Below, one piece after another: positions 1-9,300 of a stretch of 64,000 bases of DNA (position 1 is the stretch's first letter; each line of letters begins with the position of its first letter). Origin of the DNA: Heterodera schachtii (taxonomy: Eukaryota; Nematoda; Chromadorea; Rhabditida; Heteroderidae); contig SIJG01000003.1 of assembly GCA_023374025.1 (NCBI GenBank), positions 3,192,416 through 3,256,415 of the forward strand, given 5' to 3'. The position numbers were made by a program, and so were the translations under genes. A model generated the notes under the pieces. That model made no database searches. It was not told the DNA's origin and saw only the letters and a program-made list of their open reading frames with translations.

Positions 1-258
1 GTTTAGGGATGGATATATTCGTGATAAGCGACCACGAAAACGTCCTAGAATTTATATGAGCAAAATTTTTTTTTGGTACTTGTGGGTTTTGGGCTTGCAC
101 CACAATATTTGAAAAAAAGTTAGGGCGAGGCCGAATTCTGCCCCCCTGGCTACGGGACTGAAATGGGGACTCTTTCTTTTGGGCCCCTTTAATTTTCATT
201 CTGACAAATTGTCAATCCCAATTCTTCAAAAAGAGTACTTTTCCAGCAGAGTTTAACT
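1..258. other. No recognised gene; AT-rich leader
   Basis: I see no supported gene here. The first 60 bases are less AT-rich and open in one plus frame, with an arginine/lysine-rich stretch, but no splice or start context fixes a coding call. If the lyase exon on the minus strand (304-498) belonged to an intact gene, its next exons should lie here. None of the conserved lyase blocks can be read on the minus strand. Confidence 0.4.
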
Positions 259-303
259 TTATCGTTCTTCACTCTCTCCTCCGGCCCAGGCCCCATTTTC
301 CTG

Positions 304-498
304 GCAAACCTCGCCAAATGCGCCGATGTGAGCCATCACGTCATGCTTCGTCTTGCGTTCGCGCTCCTCGATGTCAACCCAACGAATGTCGTCCCTGTTG
401 GCCTTCATCTCCACAATCATTTCGCTGGTGATCTCCTCCAGGCCCAACTCGCGTTGGGACTCGGCCAGCAAAATCCACAGCTGGCGAAAAAGCGTGGC
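304..498 (-). pseudogene. Adenylosuccinate lyase exon fragment
   Basis: The minus-strand reading matches the N-terminal region of adenylosuccinate lyase, the purine-synthesis enzyme that releases fumarate from SAICAR and adenylosuccinate. Visible landmarks are [16 protein letters not shown], a spacer like EMKANRDDI, and the signature [15 protein letters not shown], in the right order and spacing. A splice acceptor (cttag) lies just before base 498. Recognisable homology stops near base 304, where the family would continue PTAAGIIHLGATS; instead the frame runs through unrelated sequence to a stop near 259. The exon with the start region (LSTRYA-type motif) is not found upstream on the minus strand, nor are the later exons downstream. 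The exon is far more GC-rich than its surroundings. I call a gene fragment or pseudogene; an exon of a split gene with distant partners is the alternative. Family identity is confident, functional status is not. Confidence 0.75.
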
Positions 499-888
499 CT
501 AAGAAATTTTGTTTTGAAAAAACTGAAAAAAAGCGATTACTCTTTTCTGTTGGGAGAAAAGTGCACGAAAAATGTTGCCGGGCTGGTTTGAAGGATTCAT
601 ATTTGCTAAATATTCGCTTTTTTGACAACAAATTAAGTAAACGGTACTTGTGCAGTTTACCGGGTACTTTTATCATACATTTTCAAATGCTTATAAATGT
701 GTTCGGAAATTATTGAAAATAAGTTTCAAGGGGTTTTGAGGTCGCTGATTACTAGGGACGTGAATTTTAGGTTTTACTATTTTTTTTTGCTCAATTGATT
801 TGAAGAAAGGAGCTCAAAAAACGCATTTCTGCATTAAAATTTTTCGATTCTGACGTCATTATCGGTCACTAGTAGGGTTGTAAATTAT

Positions 889-1812
889 TAGTGCTGTCCG
901 AGAGTCTCGGTCTCGAGTCTCGACTCGAGAAAAGTCTCGGGTTTTTTTGGTCTCGGTCTCGAGTCTCGGTCTCGGGTTTTTAAGTCTCGGTCTCGATTTT
1001 CGAGACTCGAGACCGATACCGAGACTTTTTTACACCCCTAATGATTAGCTTTTTGTAAATTTAAAATTAATGTAATTTTGGTAACTTTTGGCTTCGTTTT
1101 CTTATTTGTATTCGTGGTCTAGTGGGTTGTGCTCTTGGTTATTTTTTTCATTTTAGCGTTGGATCAGTTCCACTCCAAGTAACTATTTTTTCTTCTGATT
1201 TTTCAAAATTATTCCCTTTTCTGTTGGAATTCAATCACAATTTTAACAATTAAACTCATAAAATATTGTTATTTTGGATACTAAATGTGTTCACAAGTGC
1301 ATTAAAAGTCAAAATTTTTCCCGGTGGCGCCTATCGGCACCGCCGGCCCCCCGGTTCTCCAAGTGTTTTTGGAAAAGCGCCGTAAAAAAGAGCGTTTTTA
1401 AAGCGCAAAAATTTGGCAATTTTTGGTGAAATCTGTTACCAAATTTCACTCAAATTTTCAAAATTTTCCCCGGCGGCGCCTATCGGCACCGCCGGAGCTC
1501 CAAAATTCCCCTTTTTTAATTGACTAAAAAACCGCGCAAAAAATTGCGTGTTTGGATAGATAATAGTACCTAATTGAGTCAAAATTAAAAAAAAATTATT
1601 AAAATACGCAAAAAAAAAAATTTTTTCACGCTTTTTAAGCGAATAAGAAAATTTTTTGAAAAAAGTCTCGGGTCTCGTGTTTTTTTGGTCTCGGTCTCGG
1701 GGTTTTGGGTCTCGGTCTCGAGTCTCGGGGTCGAGTCTCGGTCTCGGGGTCGAGTCTCGGTCTCGGTCTCGAGTCTCGAGTCTCGGGAAATTTTTGGTCT
1801 CGGACAGCACTA
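889..1812. mobile_element. hAT-like element with TCTCGG-repeat ends
   Basis: Terminal inverted repeats TAGTGCTGTCCGAGA start at 889 and end at 1812. They are flanked by a perfect 8-bp duplication TAAATTAT (881-888 and 1813-1820), which lies within the terminal repeat of the 4.5-kb host element and so proves nesting. Both subterminal regions (about 900-1030 and 1663-1800) are short tandem GGTCTCGAGTCTC arrays in inverted orientation. The core contains a tRNA-like segment (1115-1171) and two copies of the GC-rich palindrome (1323-1344, 1471-1495). A secondary end-like sequence (TACACCCCTA at about 1031-1040) may mark an older nested end. There is no transposase; minus-strand frames rich in Arg-Asp-Pro are translation of the repeat. 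Confidence 0.88.
1115..1171 (+). ncRNA. tRNA-like Pol III box pair inside a transposon
   Basis: TGGTCTAGTGGG (1115-1126) fits the A-box consensus of Pol III tRNA promoters, and GGATCAGTTCC (1161-1171) fits the B box at 9 of 11 positions, at tRNA-like spacing. No acceptor or T stem forms, so it is not a functional tRNA. It could be a tRNA-derived SINE head or tRNA relic captured by the element at 889-1812. Confidence 0.4.
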
Positions 1813-2024
1813 TAAATTATATGGATTAACATATTTTTTCTGCGCATATGCATAAAGAAAGGGGGGCAATGGTGTGGAATTGCGGTCCCGATGAAAAATT
1901 AATTTAATAATTTTATTTGGAGTTACTATAGTCTACCACCCACAAAAAAAATTAATAAAATTGATGCCATTCGTTCTCTCGTGGACTGTAATGCTCAGGA
2001 AAAATACTCCTGAGGTGCGGAAAT

Positions 2025-2671
2025 GGCAAAAAAATGGGTTTTGAACCGGTTCAAAATTCGAAAAATTGAGTGAAAATGGGAACTTCGGATCCTTAAAAAC
2101 GGTCAAATTCGGACAAATTTGGTATCATTCGAAAGCTCTTGATAGAAAATCAAAGAATAAATTCGAACCGATGCGATCTAAGCACTGGGACAACTGAGTA
2201 CCAGTGAAAATCGACACTTCAGTACCAAAAAATAAAAAATGCTTTCTTATATAATGCACGAAAATCGTTTAGCCTTGAATAATGATCGCGCTAAAAAACC
2301 GCCGCACACTCGACTACGGCGGCCAGTAGGTGGGGCGAAACGGAAGAAGTCCGCGCGTGATCCGCAGGCGGTTGACTGATTGGCGGGGGCCCTTCGGGCC
2401 CCCGCAGTCCATCGCCTGTGGCGCTCGTCAGACTTTTTCCTCCGCCCTCCGTCTCGCCCCACTACTTGCACCGTCTTCGCATGCTCCCTTTTGCGAAATT
2501 TTGCTTTTAAATTGTTATTTCCCGTTTATTATTTTTCGGTACTGAAGTGTACATTTTCACTGGGACTCTATTGTCCCAGTGCTTAGATCGCATCGGTTCG
2601 AATTTATTCTTTGATTTTCTATCAAGAGCTTTCGAATGATACCAAATTTGTCCGAATTTGACCGTTTTTAA
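2025..2671. repeat. Large foldback with nested GC-rich palindrome
   Basis: The segment 2100-2235 is the inverted copy of 2528-2671, including GGTATCATTCGAAAGCTC and the TACTGAAGTG/CACTTCAGTA blocks. The arms are about 130 bases. The spacer holds a second, GC-rich imperfect palindrome (about 2290-2490) centred on GGGGGCCCTTCGGGCCCCC. ORFs read across it on both strands are products of the palindrome. The outer part of the left arm (2025-2100) has its inverted partner at 3711-3780, beyond the next element. Confidence 0.75.
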
Positions 2672-3624
2672 TAGAGTGAAGCGGGACCGGGAATTTTGGG
2701 CAAAACCGGGACCGGGACTTGCCGGGACCTGAGAAGCCGGGACCGGGACCGGGACCTCCATTTTTTTTCGGGACCGGGACCGGGAACCGGGACCAACCGG
2801 GAATTTTTAAAAATTCAAAAAAATTCAAAAATTTTTTAAAAAATTCAAATTTTAATTTTTTTCAACTGAAAATAATACAATATTAAATTTTTATTTTGTT
2901 TTTTATTTAATAAAATCCAAAAGTAAAAGCTAAATTAAATTAATGAAAATTTTCAAACAAATTTCTTTAATTATTTCAAAAAATAATCATTTTTTGGACT
3001 AAATGATCGAATGTTATTATAAATTAATATTTGCTTTTCACATCACATTCTTTCGGCGCGCTTTTTCAAAAAACTTTTGTGAAAGAAAGGGGTCCGGCGG
3101 TGCCGATAGGCGCCGCCGGGGAAAATTTTGAAAATTTGAGTCCAATTTGTTAACAGATTATTAACAAAAAGGCATGTTTTTTGGATTTAATAGGCTCAAT
3201 TTGTACGTATTTTCATTTAAAAAAAAGTAAAATATGTATAAATAAAAAAAACTATGAGAAATCATATTTTGTCGATAGGAAAACCATGAGTATACAAAAA
3301 GAAAATTCAAAATATTTTATATTTCTGTAGAGGGATTGAACCAGGGGAAAGAAGAAAACAAAAGTCAAGGAGACTAGCCACTAGGCCATTTTGACAAATA
3401 TTAGTGTCACTTTCAAAGAATATATTTCATATTTTTTTAAATTTTTTCCTTTGACTCAAATTTTCATCACTAATTTTCCACTCAGACCCCCATTCTTACC
3501 AGTGCTTGTTTTTCCCGGTTCCCGGTTGCACTACCGGGACCGGGACCGGGACCTGAGCTTTTCAAAATCCGGGACCGGGACCTCGGATGACCGGGAATTC
3601 CCGGCCCGGTCCCGGTCCCGCTTC
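2672..3624. mobile_element. Probable hAT-like element with GGGACC-repeat ends
   Basis: The left end reads TAGAGTGAAGCGGGACCGGG. The right end, reverse-complemented, reads ...AGAAGCGGGACCGGG, so about 14 bases of inverted repeat are visible. Both subterminal regions are GGGACC arrays (2690-2790 and 3525-3620). The core has one inverted copy of the GC palindrome (3094-3119) and a tRNA-like segment on the minus strand (3332-3388). No 8-bp duplication is seen; instead the element lies between identical 92-bp repeats. Confidence 0.6.
3332..3388 (-). ncRNA. tRNA-like Pol III box pair inside a transposon
   Basis: On the minus strand TGGCCTAGTGGCT (A box) is followed by GGTTCAATCCC, a perfect B box, at tRNA-like spacing. 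The expected acceptor and T stems do not pair, so this is a tRNA-derived sequence rather than a tRNA gene. Confidence 0.5.
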
Positions 3625-3735
3625 TGCTTAGATCGCATCGGTTCGAATTTATTCTTTGATTTTCTATCAAGAGCTTTCGAATGATACCAAATTTGTCCGA
3701 ATTTGACCGTTTTTAAGGATCCGAAGTTCCCATTT

Positions 3736-4065
3736 TCACTCAATTTTTCGAATTTTGAACCGGTTCAAAACCCATTTTTTTATGCTATGAAGAAAGGGGC
3801 TCAAAAATAGCATTTCTGCGTTAAAATTTTTTGGTTTGCTGAAGGTTTTTAGTCCATATAAATCCATAATTTGGGGGTTTTCGGGAATAAATCCATATTT
3901 AGCCATTTTTGTGTTTTTAGTCCATATTTCGTTAAGAGTGGCTTCATCTTCCAAAATGGTCTGGTAAAGAATGGCCAGAAATTGAGCAGTCGCATCAATT
4001 TGGACTATCCTATCGCGCGCGTATTGCAACGTCCATTCAGCCTTCAGGTGGTGATGAATAATCAA
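3736..4065 (-). other. Unrecognised open frame in the 4.5-kb element
   Basis: A 109-codon minus-strand frame. Its first 40 codons (3930-4065) have balanced composition and read as ordinary protein, with motifs such as EWTLQYARDR and TAQFLAILYQTILED. I do not recognise the family. The rest (3784-3931) is a repeat also present at 4711-4861, so it is unlikely to be coding. The first part may be a captured host exon or a transposase remnant. Confidence 0.3.
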
Positions 4066-4861
4066 TGATCATTAGGGTTATAATCAGGGCTCCCAGATGT
4101 GAGGCTTTAGCCTCATTTTGTGGTTTTTTGATAGGTCAATGAGGTTTTTTGTTAAATTTTTCATAAACACCAGAAAATATCCAATTCTTTTCCGAAAATT
4201 CACAAATTAAGGTTTTTTTTTTTTAATCAGAATCGGCTAAAAATATAGAAAAAATTCTTAATTTTTCTTTCGGCGGCGCCTATCGGCACCGCCGGACTCT
4301 AAAAATCCTTTTTTTTTTAATTTCCTCAAATTGCAAAATTTGGCCATTTTGTGGACAAATCTGTTAACAAATCATATTAAAAATTACAAAAAAAAATTCC
4401 GGCGGCGCCTATCGGCACCGCCGCCCCCCCCCCCCCCACTATCCACCAAAAGTTTGGAAAAAGCGTCGCAAAAAAATCAACTTCGATTTTTCATGCTCAG
4501 AATCTCACAAAACGCTTACCTATTTCTAACAAAAAATTGCTCAAATTGATCATGGACAATCAGAAATTTAATATTTGAACATTTTATGCGTGTTTTGAAT
4601 AAATTTTGTAAAAATGAGGCTTTTTTGCCTGCAAATGAGGCTTTTGAAAATTCTGATCTGGGAGCCCTGGTTATAATTAGGATGATTTTGCATATTTTTG
4701 TTTGCGCATATGCTATGAAGAACGGGGGGCTCAAAAATAGCATTTCTGCGTTAAAATTTTTTGGTTTGCTGAAGGTTTTTAGTCCATATAAATCCATATT
4801 TTGGGGGTTTTCGGGAATAAATCCATATTTAGCCATTTTTGTGTTTTTAGTCCATATTTCG
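3784..4861. repeat. 148-bp direct repeat pair
   Basis: 3784-3931 and 4711-4861 are near-identical in direct orientation, from CTATGAAGAA through TTTTAGTCCATATTTCG. The repeats lie on both sides of the nested element 4085-4669 and share the TAGTCCATATTT motif with the right end of the 4.5-kb host element. Confidence 0.75.
4085..4669. mobile_element. 585-bp hAT-like element with GAGGCTTT ends
   Basis: Terminal inverted repeats CAGGGCTCCCAGAT at 4085 and, inverted, at 4669 are flanked by a perfect 8-bp duplication GTTATAAT (4077-4084 and 4670-4677). Inverted subterminal motifs of the form ATGAGGCTTT follow. The interior has two copies of the GC palindrome (4271-4295, 4399-4423) and a short poly-C tract. 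It has no coding capacity and sits inside the 4.5-kb element. Confidence 0.9.
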
Positions 4862-5388
4862 GCCATTTTTGGCAAATTTTCACAAGAAAATGCAAGAAAA
4901 GGGAAAAATACACCCCCTAAAGATTGATTTTTTGGAAATGTTAAAAATTACAGCCCAAAAAATATGAAAAATTTGAATTTTCGTCGTCATTTTGGCATTT
5001 TTAATAAATCTTTTCATCATTTTTTGCGAACTTTTCTTTTTTTAAATAAGAATTTTTTTTAAATTTTGGCAAACTTGAAAATATTTTTATACAATGGACG
5101 ACAATAAATTTTTTTTGCATTTTTATGTTTTAAATCCATTTTTTGGTTGTTTATTGTTTTTTTTTAAATTTATTTAAGCAAATATTGAATTCATACACCT
5201 TTTTTGGAATTTTTGAGGGTTTAAAACACATATTTTGGCAGTTTTTAGTCCATATTTTGGTCCATATTTGGCTATTTTGAGCTTTTTAGTCCATATTTCG
5301 TGCTTTTTTAGTCCATATTTTATGTCCATATTTTGGGTTTTTTAGTCCATATAATTTACAACCCTAGTCACTAGAAATCACTATTTTG

Positions 5389-5810
5389 ACGGACGACACC
5401 CAACTCGTACTAGGCCAACTCGTACTGCCCCAACTCGTACTGTTTTTTGACAAAAAAATCGTCATAACTTTTGTCAAAGTCGACCAAATTAAACATTCTT
5501 TGTATCATTCGATAGCCCTTAACGTTCTCTATCTACCTGCAAAATGCAAGAAAATTTTATTGCTTTTCAAAAAAGTTATGACCAAAAATCGTAAAAATTT
5601 GTTTTTGTCCATAACTTTTTTCAAACTTGATCAAATTTTTTGAAACATGGTGGATAGATAGAGAACATTAAGGGCTATCGAATGATACCAAGGATGTTTA
5701 ATTTGGCCGACTTTAACAAAAGTTATGACGATTTTTTTGTCAAAAAACAGTACGAGTTGGGGCAGTACGAGTTGGCTAGTACGAGTTGGGTTTTTACCTA
5801 TTTTATTTTA
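5389..5810. mobile_element. Foldback element with CCCAACTCGTACT arms
   Basis: The left arm (5398-5535) and right arm (about 5645-5791) are inverted copies, with CAACTCGTACT repeated three times at each tip. Inner parts contain TATCATTCGATAGCCCT and its inverse. A 14-bp direct repeat AAATCACTATTTTG lies at 5375-5388 and 5811-5824. The host sequence resumes in phase after it, as judged from the complete relative at 16451-16935, so the repeat looks like a target duplication. Confidence 0.8.
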
Positions 5811-6149
5811 AAATCACTATTTTGGCATTTTGTCACTATTTTGATATTTTTTGGAAAATTTCTCAACAAAAAGGCAATAAAAACGAAAAATACACCGCTA
5901 AGAATCGACTTATAAAATTTCAGAAAAATACACCCCTAAAATCGACTCAAAAATTTTCAAAAATACACTCCTAAGAAATGAAAAAATTTTCTCAAAAATT
6001 CTTCCCCCAAATTTTTTTTCTTGACAAAATTTTTATTAAAAAATTTATATATTTGCTAAGAGAATTTTATAAAGGAAATGTAGCTCATTTGCACTGCACT
6101 AGTGAAAAAAAAAATTAGTTTTAGGTAAAAGTGAAATACTGACAACTCC

Positions 6150-6338
6150 GATATATTTAACTAATTTTTTAAAATTATTTCTCAGTGACGAAATGATCAG
6201 TGACGAACTGTACAGTGACGAAACGGTCAGTGGCGAAATGATCGGCCGCCACCCCGTCTGGCCGGTTCCGTCTGAGCCAGTTTGAACTCACCAGTATTTG
6301 ACGTCCATTAAAGTCGAATTAAGGGAAGCGCCTTTTTT
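6150..6338 (+). other. Left flank of satellite with GTGACGAAA repeats
   Basis: After an acceptor-like TTTCTCAG (ends 6185) a frame reads four SDExx-type pentapeptides and stops at 6283-6285. A related segment with the same preceding TTTTAAAATTATTT tract flanks the other end of the satellite (13710-13790) in the same orientation. It could be a duplicated exon or a repeat that happens to be open. Confidence 0.35.
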
Positions 6339-9300
6339 GACTAGAGCAAAAATAAAGACTCGACAATTCCGAAACTGGTTCGAACTGGGAAGGCCTGCTC
6401 AACACACGCGTGCCAATTTAATTTCTTTCGGATTTAGACGAGAAAAAATCCCAAAGCTTTTTATGACTAGAGCAAAAAGAAAGACTCGACAATTCCGAAA
6501 CTGGTTCGAACTGGGAAGGCCTGCTCAACACACGCGTGCCAATTTAATTTCTTTCGGATTTAGACGAGAAAAAATCCCAAAGCCTTTTTTGACTAGAGCA
6601 AAAATAAAGACTCGACAATTCCGAAACTGGTTCGAACTGGGAAGGCCTGCCCAGCGCATGCGTGCCAATTTAATTTCTTTCGGATTTAGACGAGAAAAAA
6701 ATCCCAAAGCCTTTTTTGACTAGAGCAAAAATAAAGACTCGACAATTCCGAAACTGGTTCGAACTGGGAAGGCATGACCAGCGCATGCGTGCCAATTTAA
6801 TTTCTTTCGGATTTAGACGAGAAAAAAATCCCAAAGCCTTTTTTGACTAGAGCAAAAATAAAGACTCGACAATTCCGAAACTGGTTCGAACTGGGAAGGC
6901 ATGACCAGCGCATGCCTGCCAATTTAATTTCTTTCGGATTTAGACGAGAAAAAATCCCAAAGCTTTTTATGACTAGAGCAAAAATAAAGACTCGACAATT
7001 CCGAAACTGGTTCGAACTGGGAAGGCCTGCTCAACACACGCGTGCCAATTTAATTTCTTTCGGATTTAGACGAGAAAAAAATCCCAAAGCCTTTTTTGAC
7101 TAGAGCAAAAATAAAGACTCGACAATTCCGAAACTGGTTCGAACTGGGAAGGCCTGCCCAACACACGCGTGCCAATTTAATTTCTTTCGGATTTAGACGA
7201 GAAAAAATCCCAAAGCCTTTTTTGACTAGAGCAAAAATAAAGACTCGACAATTCCGAAACTGGTTCGAACTGGGAAGGCCTGCCCAACACACGCGTGCCA
7301 ATTTAATTTCTTTCGGATTTAGACGAGAAAAAAATCCCAAAGCCTTTTTTGACTAGAGCAAAAATAAAGACTCGACAATTCCGAAACTGGTTCGAACTGG
7401 GAAGGCCTGCCCAACACATGCGTGCCAATTTAATTTCTTTCGGATTTAGACGAGAAAAAAATCCCAAAGCCTTTTTTGACTAGAGCAAAAATAAAGACTC
7501 GACAATTCCGAAACTGGTTCGAACTGGGAAGGCCTGCTCAACACACGCGTGCCAATTTAATTTCTTTCGGATTTAGACGAGAAAAAAATCCCAAAGCCTT
7601 TTTTGACTAGAGCAAAAATAAAGACTCGACAATTCCGAAACTGGTTCGAACTGGGAAGGCCTGCCCAACACATGCGTGCCAATTTAATTTCTTTCGGATT
7701 TAGACGAGAAAAAAATCCCAAAGCCTTTTTTGACTAGAGCAAAAATAAAGACTCGACAATTCCGAAACTGGTTCGAACTGGGAAGGCCTGCCCAACACAT
7801 GCGTGCCAATTTAATTTCTTTCGGATTTAGACGAGAAAAAAATCCCAAAGCCTTTTTTGACTAGAGCAAAAATAAAGACTCGACAATTCCGAAACTGGTT
7901 CGAACTGGGAAGGCCTGCCCAACACACGCGTGCCAATTTAATTTCTTTCGGATTTAGACGAGAAAAAAATCCCAAAGCCTTTTTTGACTAGAGCAAAAAT
8001 AAAGACTCGACAATTCCGAAACTGGTTCGAACTGGGAAGGCCTGCCCAACACACGCGTGCCAATTTAATTTCTTTCGGATTTAGACGAGAAAAAAATCCC
8101 AAAGCCTTTTTTGACTAGAGCAAAAACAAAGACTCGACAATTCCGAAACTGGTTCGAACTGGGAAGGCCTGCTCAACACACGCGTGCCAATTTAATTTCT
8201 TTCGGATTTAGACGAGAAAAAAATCCCAAAGCCTTTTTTGACTAGAGCAAAAATAAAGACTCGACAATTCCGAAACTGGTTCGAACTGGGAAGGCCTGCC
8301 CAGCACACGCGTGCCAATTTAATTTCTTTCGGATTTAGACGAGAAAAAAATCCCAAAGCCTTTTTTGACTAGAGCAAAAATAAAGACTCGACAATTCCGA
8401 AACTGGTTCGAACTGGGAAGGCCTGCCCAACACACGCCTGCCAATTTAATTTCTTTCGGATTTAGACGAGAAAAAAATCCCAAAGCCTTTTTTGACTAGA
8501 GCAAAAATAAAGACTCGACAATTCCGAAACTGGTTCGAACTGGGAAGGCCTGCCCAGCGCATGCCTGCCAATTTAATTTCTTTCGGATTTAGACGAGAAA
8601 AAAATCCCAAAGCCTTTTTTGACTAGAGCAAAAATAAAGACTCGACAATTCCGAAACTGGTTCGAACTGGGAAGGCCTGCCCAACACATGCGTGCCAATT
8701 TAATTTCTTTCGGATTTAGACGAGAAAAAAATCCCAAAGCCTTTTTTGACTAGAGCAAAAATAAAGACTCGACAATTCCGAAACTGGTTCGAACTGGGAA
8801 GGCCTGACCAGCGCATGCGTGCCAATTTAATTTCTTTCGGATTTAGACGAGAAAAAAATCCCAAAGCCTTTTTTGACTAGAGCAAAAATAAAGACTCGAC
8901 AATTCCGAAACTGGTTCGAACTGGGAAGGCCTGCCCAACGCATGCGTGCCAATTTAATTTCTTTCGGATTTAGACGAGAAAAAAATCCCAAAGCCTTTTT
9001 TGACTAGAGCAAAAATAAAGACTCGACAATTCCGAAACTGGTTCGAACTGGGAAGGCCTGCCCAGCGCATGCGTGCCAATTTAATTTCTTTCGGATTTAG
9101 ACGAGAAAAAAATCCCAAAGCCTTTTTTGACTAGAGCAAAAATAAAGACTCGACAATTCCGAAACTGGTTCGAACTGGGAAGGCCTGCCCAACACACGCG
9201 TGCCAATTTAATTTCTTTCGGATTTAGACGAGAAAAAAATCCCAAAGCCTTTTTTGACTAGAGCAAAAATAAAGACTCGACAATTCCGAAACTGGTTCGA

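Larger units (their letters stand above)
2580..3716. repeat. 92-bp direct repeats flanking an inserted element
   Basis: Bases 2580-2671 and 3625-3716 are identical, both running from TGCTTAGATCGC to GACCGTTTTTAA. They bracket the GGGACC-rich element 2672-3624. This is far too long for an ordinary transposase-made target duplication. Confidence 0.85.
1323..4424. repeat. GC-rich palindrome family, five copies
   Basis: An imperfect palindrome close to GGCGGYGCCTATMGGCRCC occurs at 1323-1344, 1471-1495, 3094-3119 (inverted), 4271-4295 and 4399-4423. Three more copies lie at 29288-29313, 31211-31230 and 41128-41148. The flanks are also partly shared: AAAATTTTGAAAATTTGAGT and TGTTAACA lie to one side and GCGCTTTTTC to the other. 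Copies sit in elements whose termini differ completely. Confidence 0.85.
873..5366. mobile_element. 4.5-kb hAT-like transposon, composite
   Basis: The ends are exact inverted repeats, TAGGGTTGTAAATTAT at 873-888 and its reverse complement at 5351-5366. Allowing for the insertion at 889, the match extends a further 5-7 bases (ATGGAYTAA). It is flanked by a perfect 8-bp direct duplication GTCACTAG (865-872 and 5367-5374). Eight-base target duplications and a terminus of the form YARNG are typical of the hAT superfamily. No transposase is recognisable, so it is non-autonomous or decayed. The right end carries repeated TTTTTAGTCCATATTTT motifs (5240-5356). The interior hosts the elements at 889-1812, 2025-2671, 2672-3624 and 4085-4669. 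Confidence 0.85.
753..5990. mobile_element. Split hAT-like element, related to 16451-16935
   Basis: A left end (TAGGGACGTGAATTTTAGG at 753) is followed to 872 by sequence matching the reverse complement of the right part of the complete element at 16451-16935, including GAAGAAAGGAGCTCAAAAAA. The match resumes at 5367-5388 and again from 5811 to about 5990, including repeated 'AATACACCCCTAA'-type blocks. The interruptions are the 4.5-kb element 873-5366 and the foldback 5389-5810. No clean right terminus was found, so the far end seems lost. Confidence 0.6.

Noticed and set aside
1436..1853. Arg-Asp-Pro repeat protein on the minus strand
   Set aside because: It is a translation of the GTCTCG repeats at the end of a transposon.
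3332..3388. Functional tRNA gene
   Set aside because: A and B boxes are good but acceptor and T stems do not pair.
4516..4927. ORFs of 113-119 codons on both strands
   Set aside because: They span the boundary of the hAT-like element at 4669 and a repeat shared with 3784-3931.
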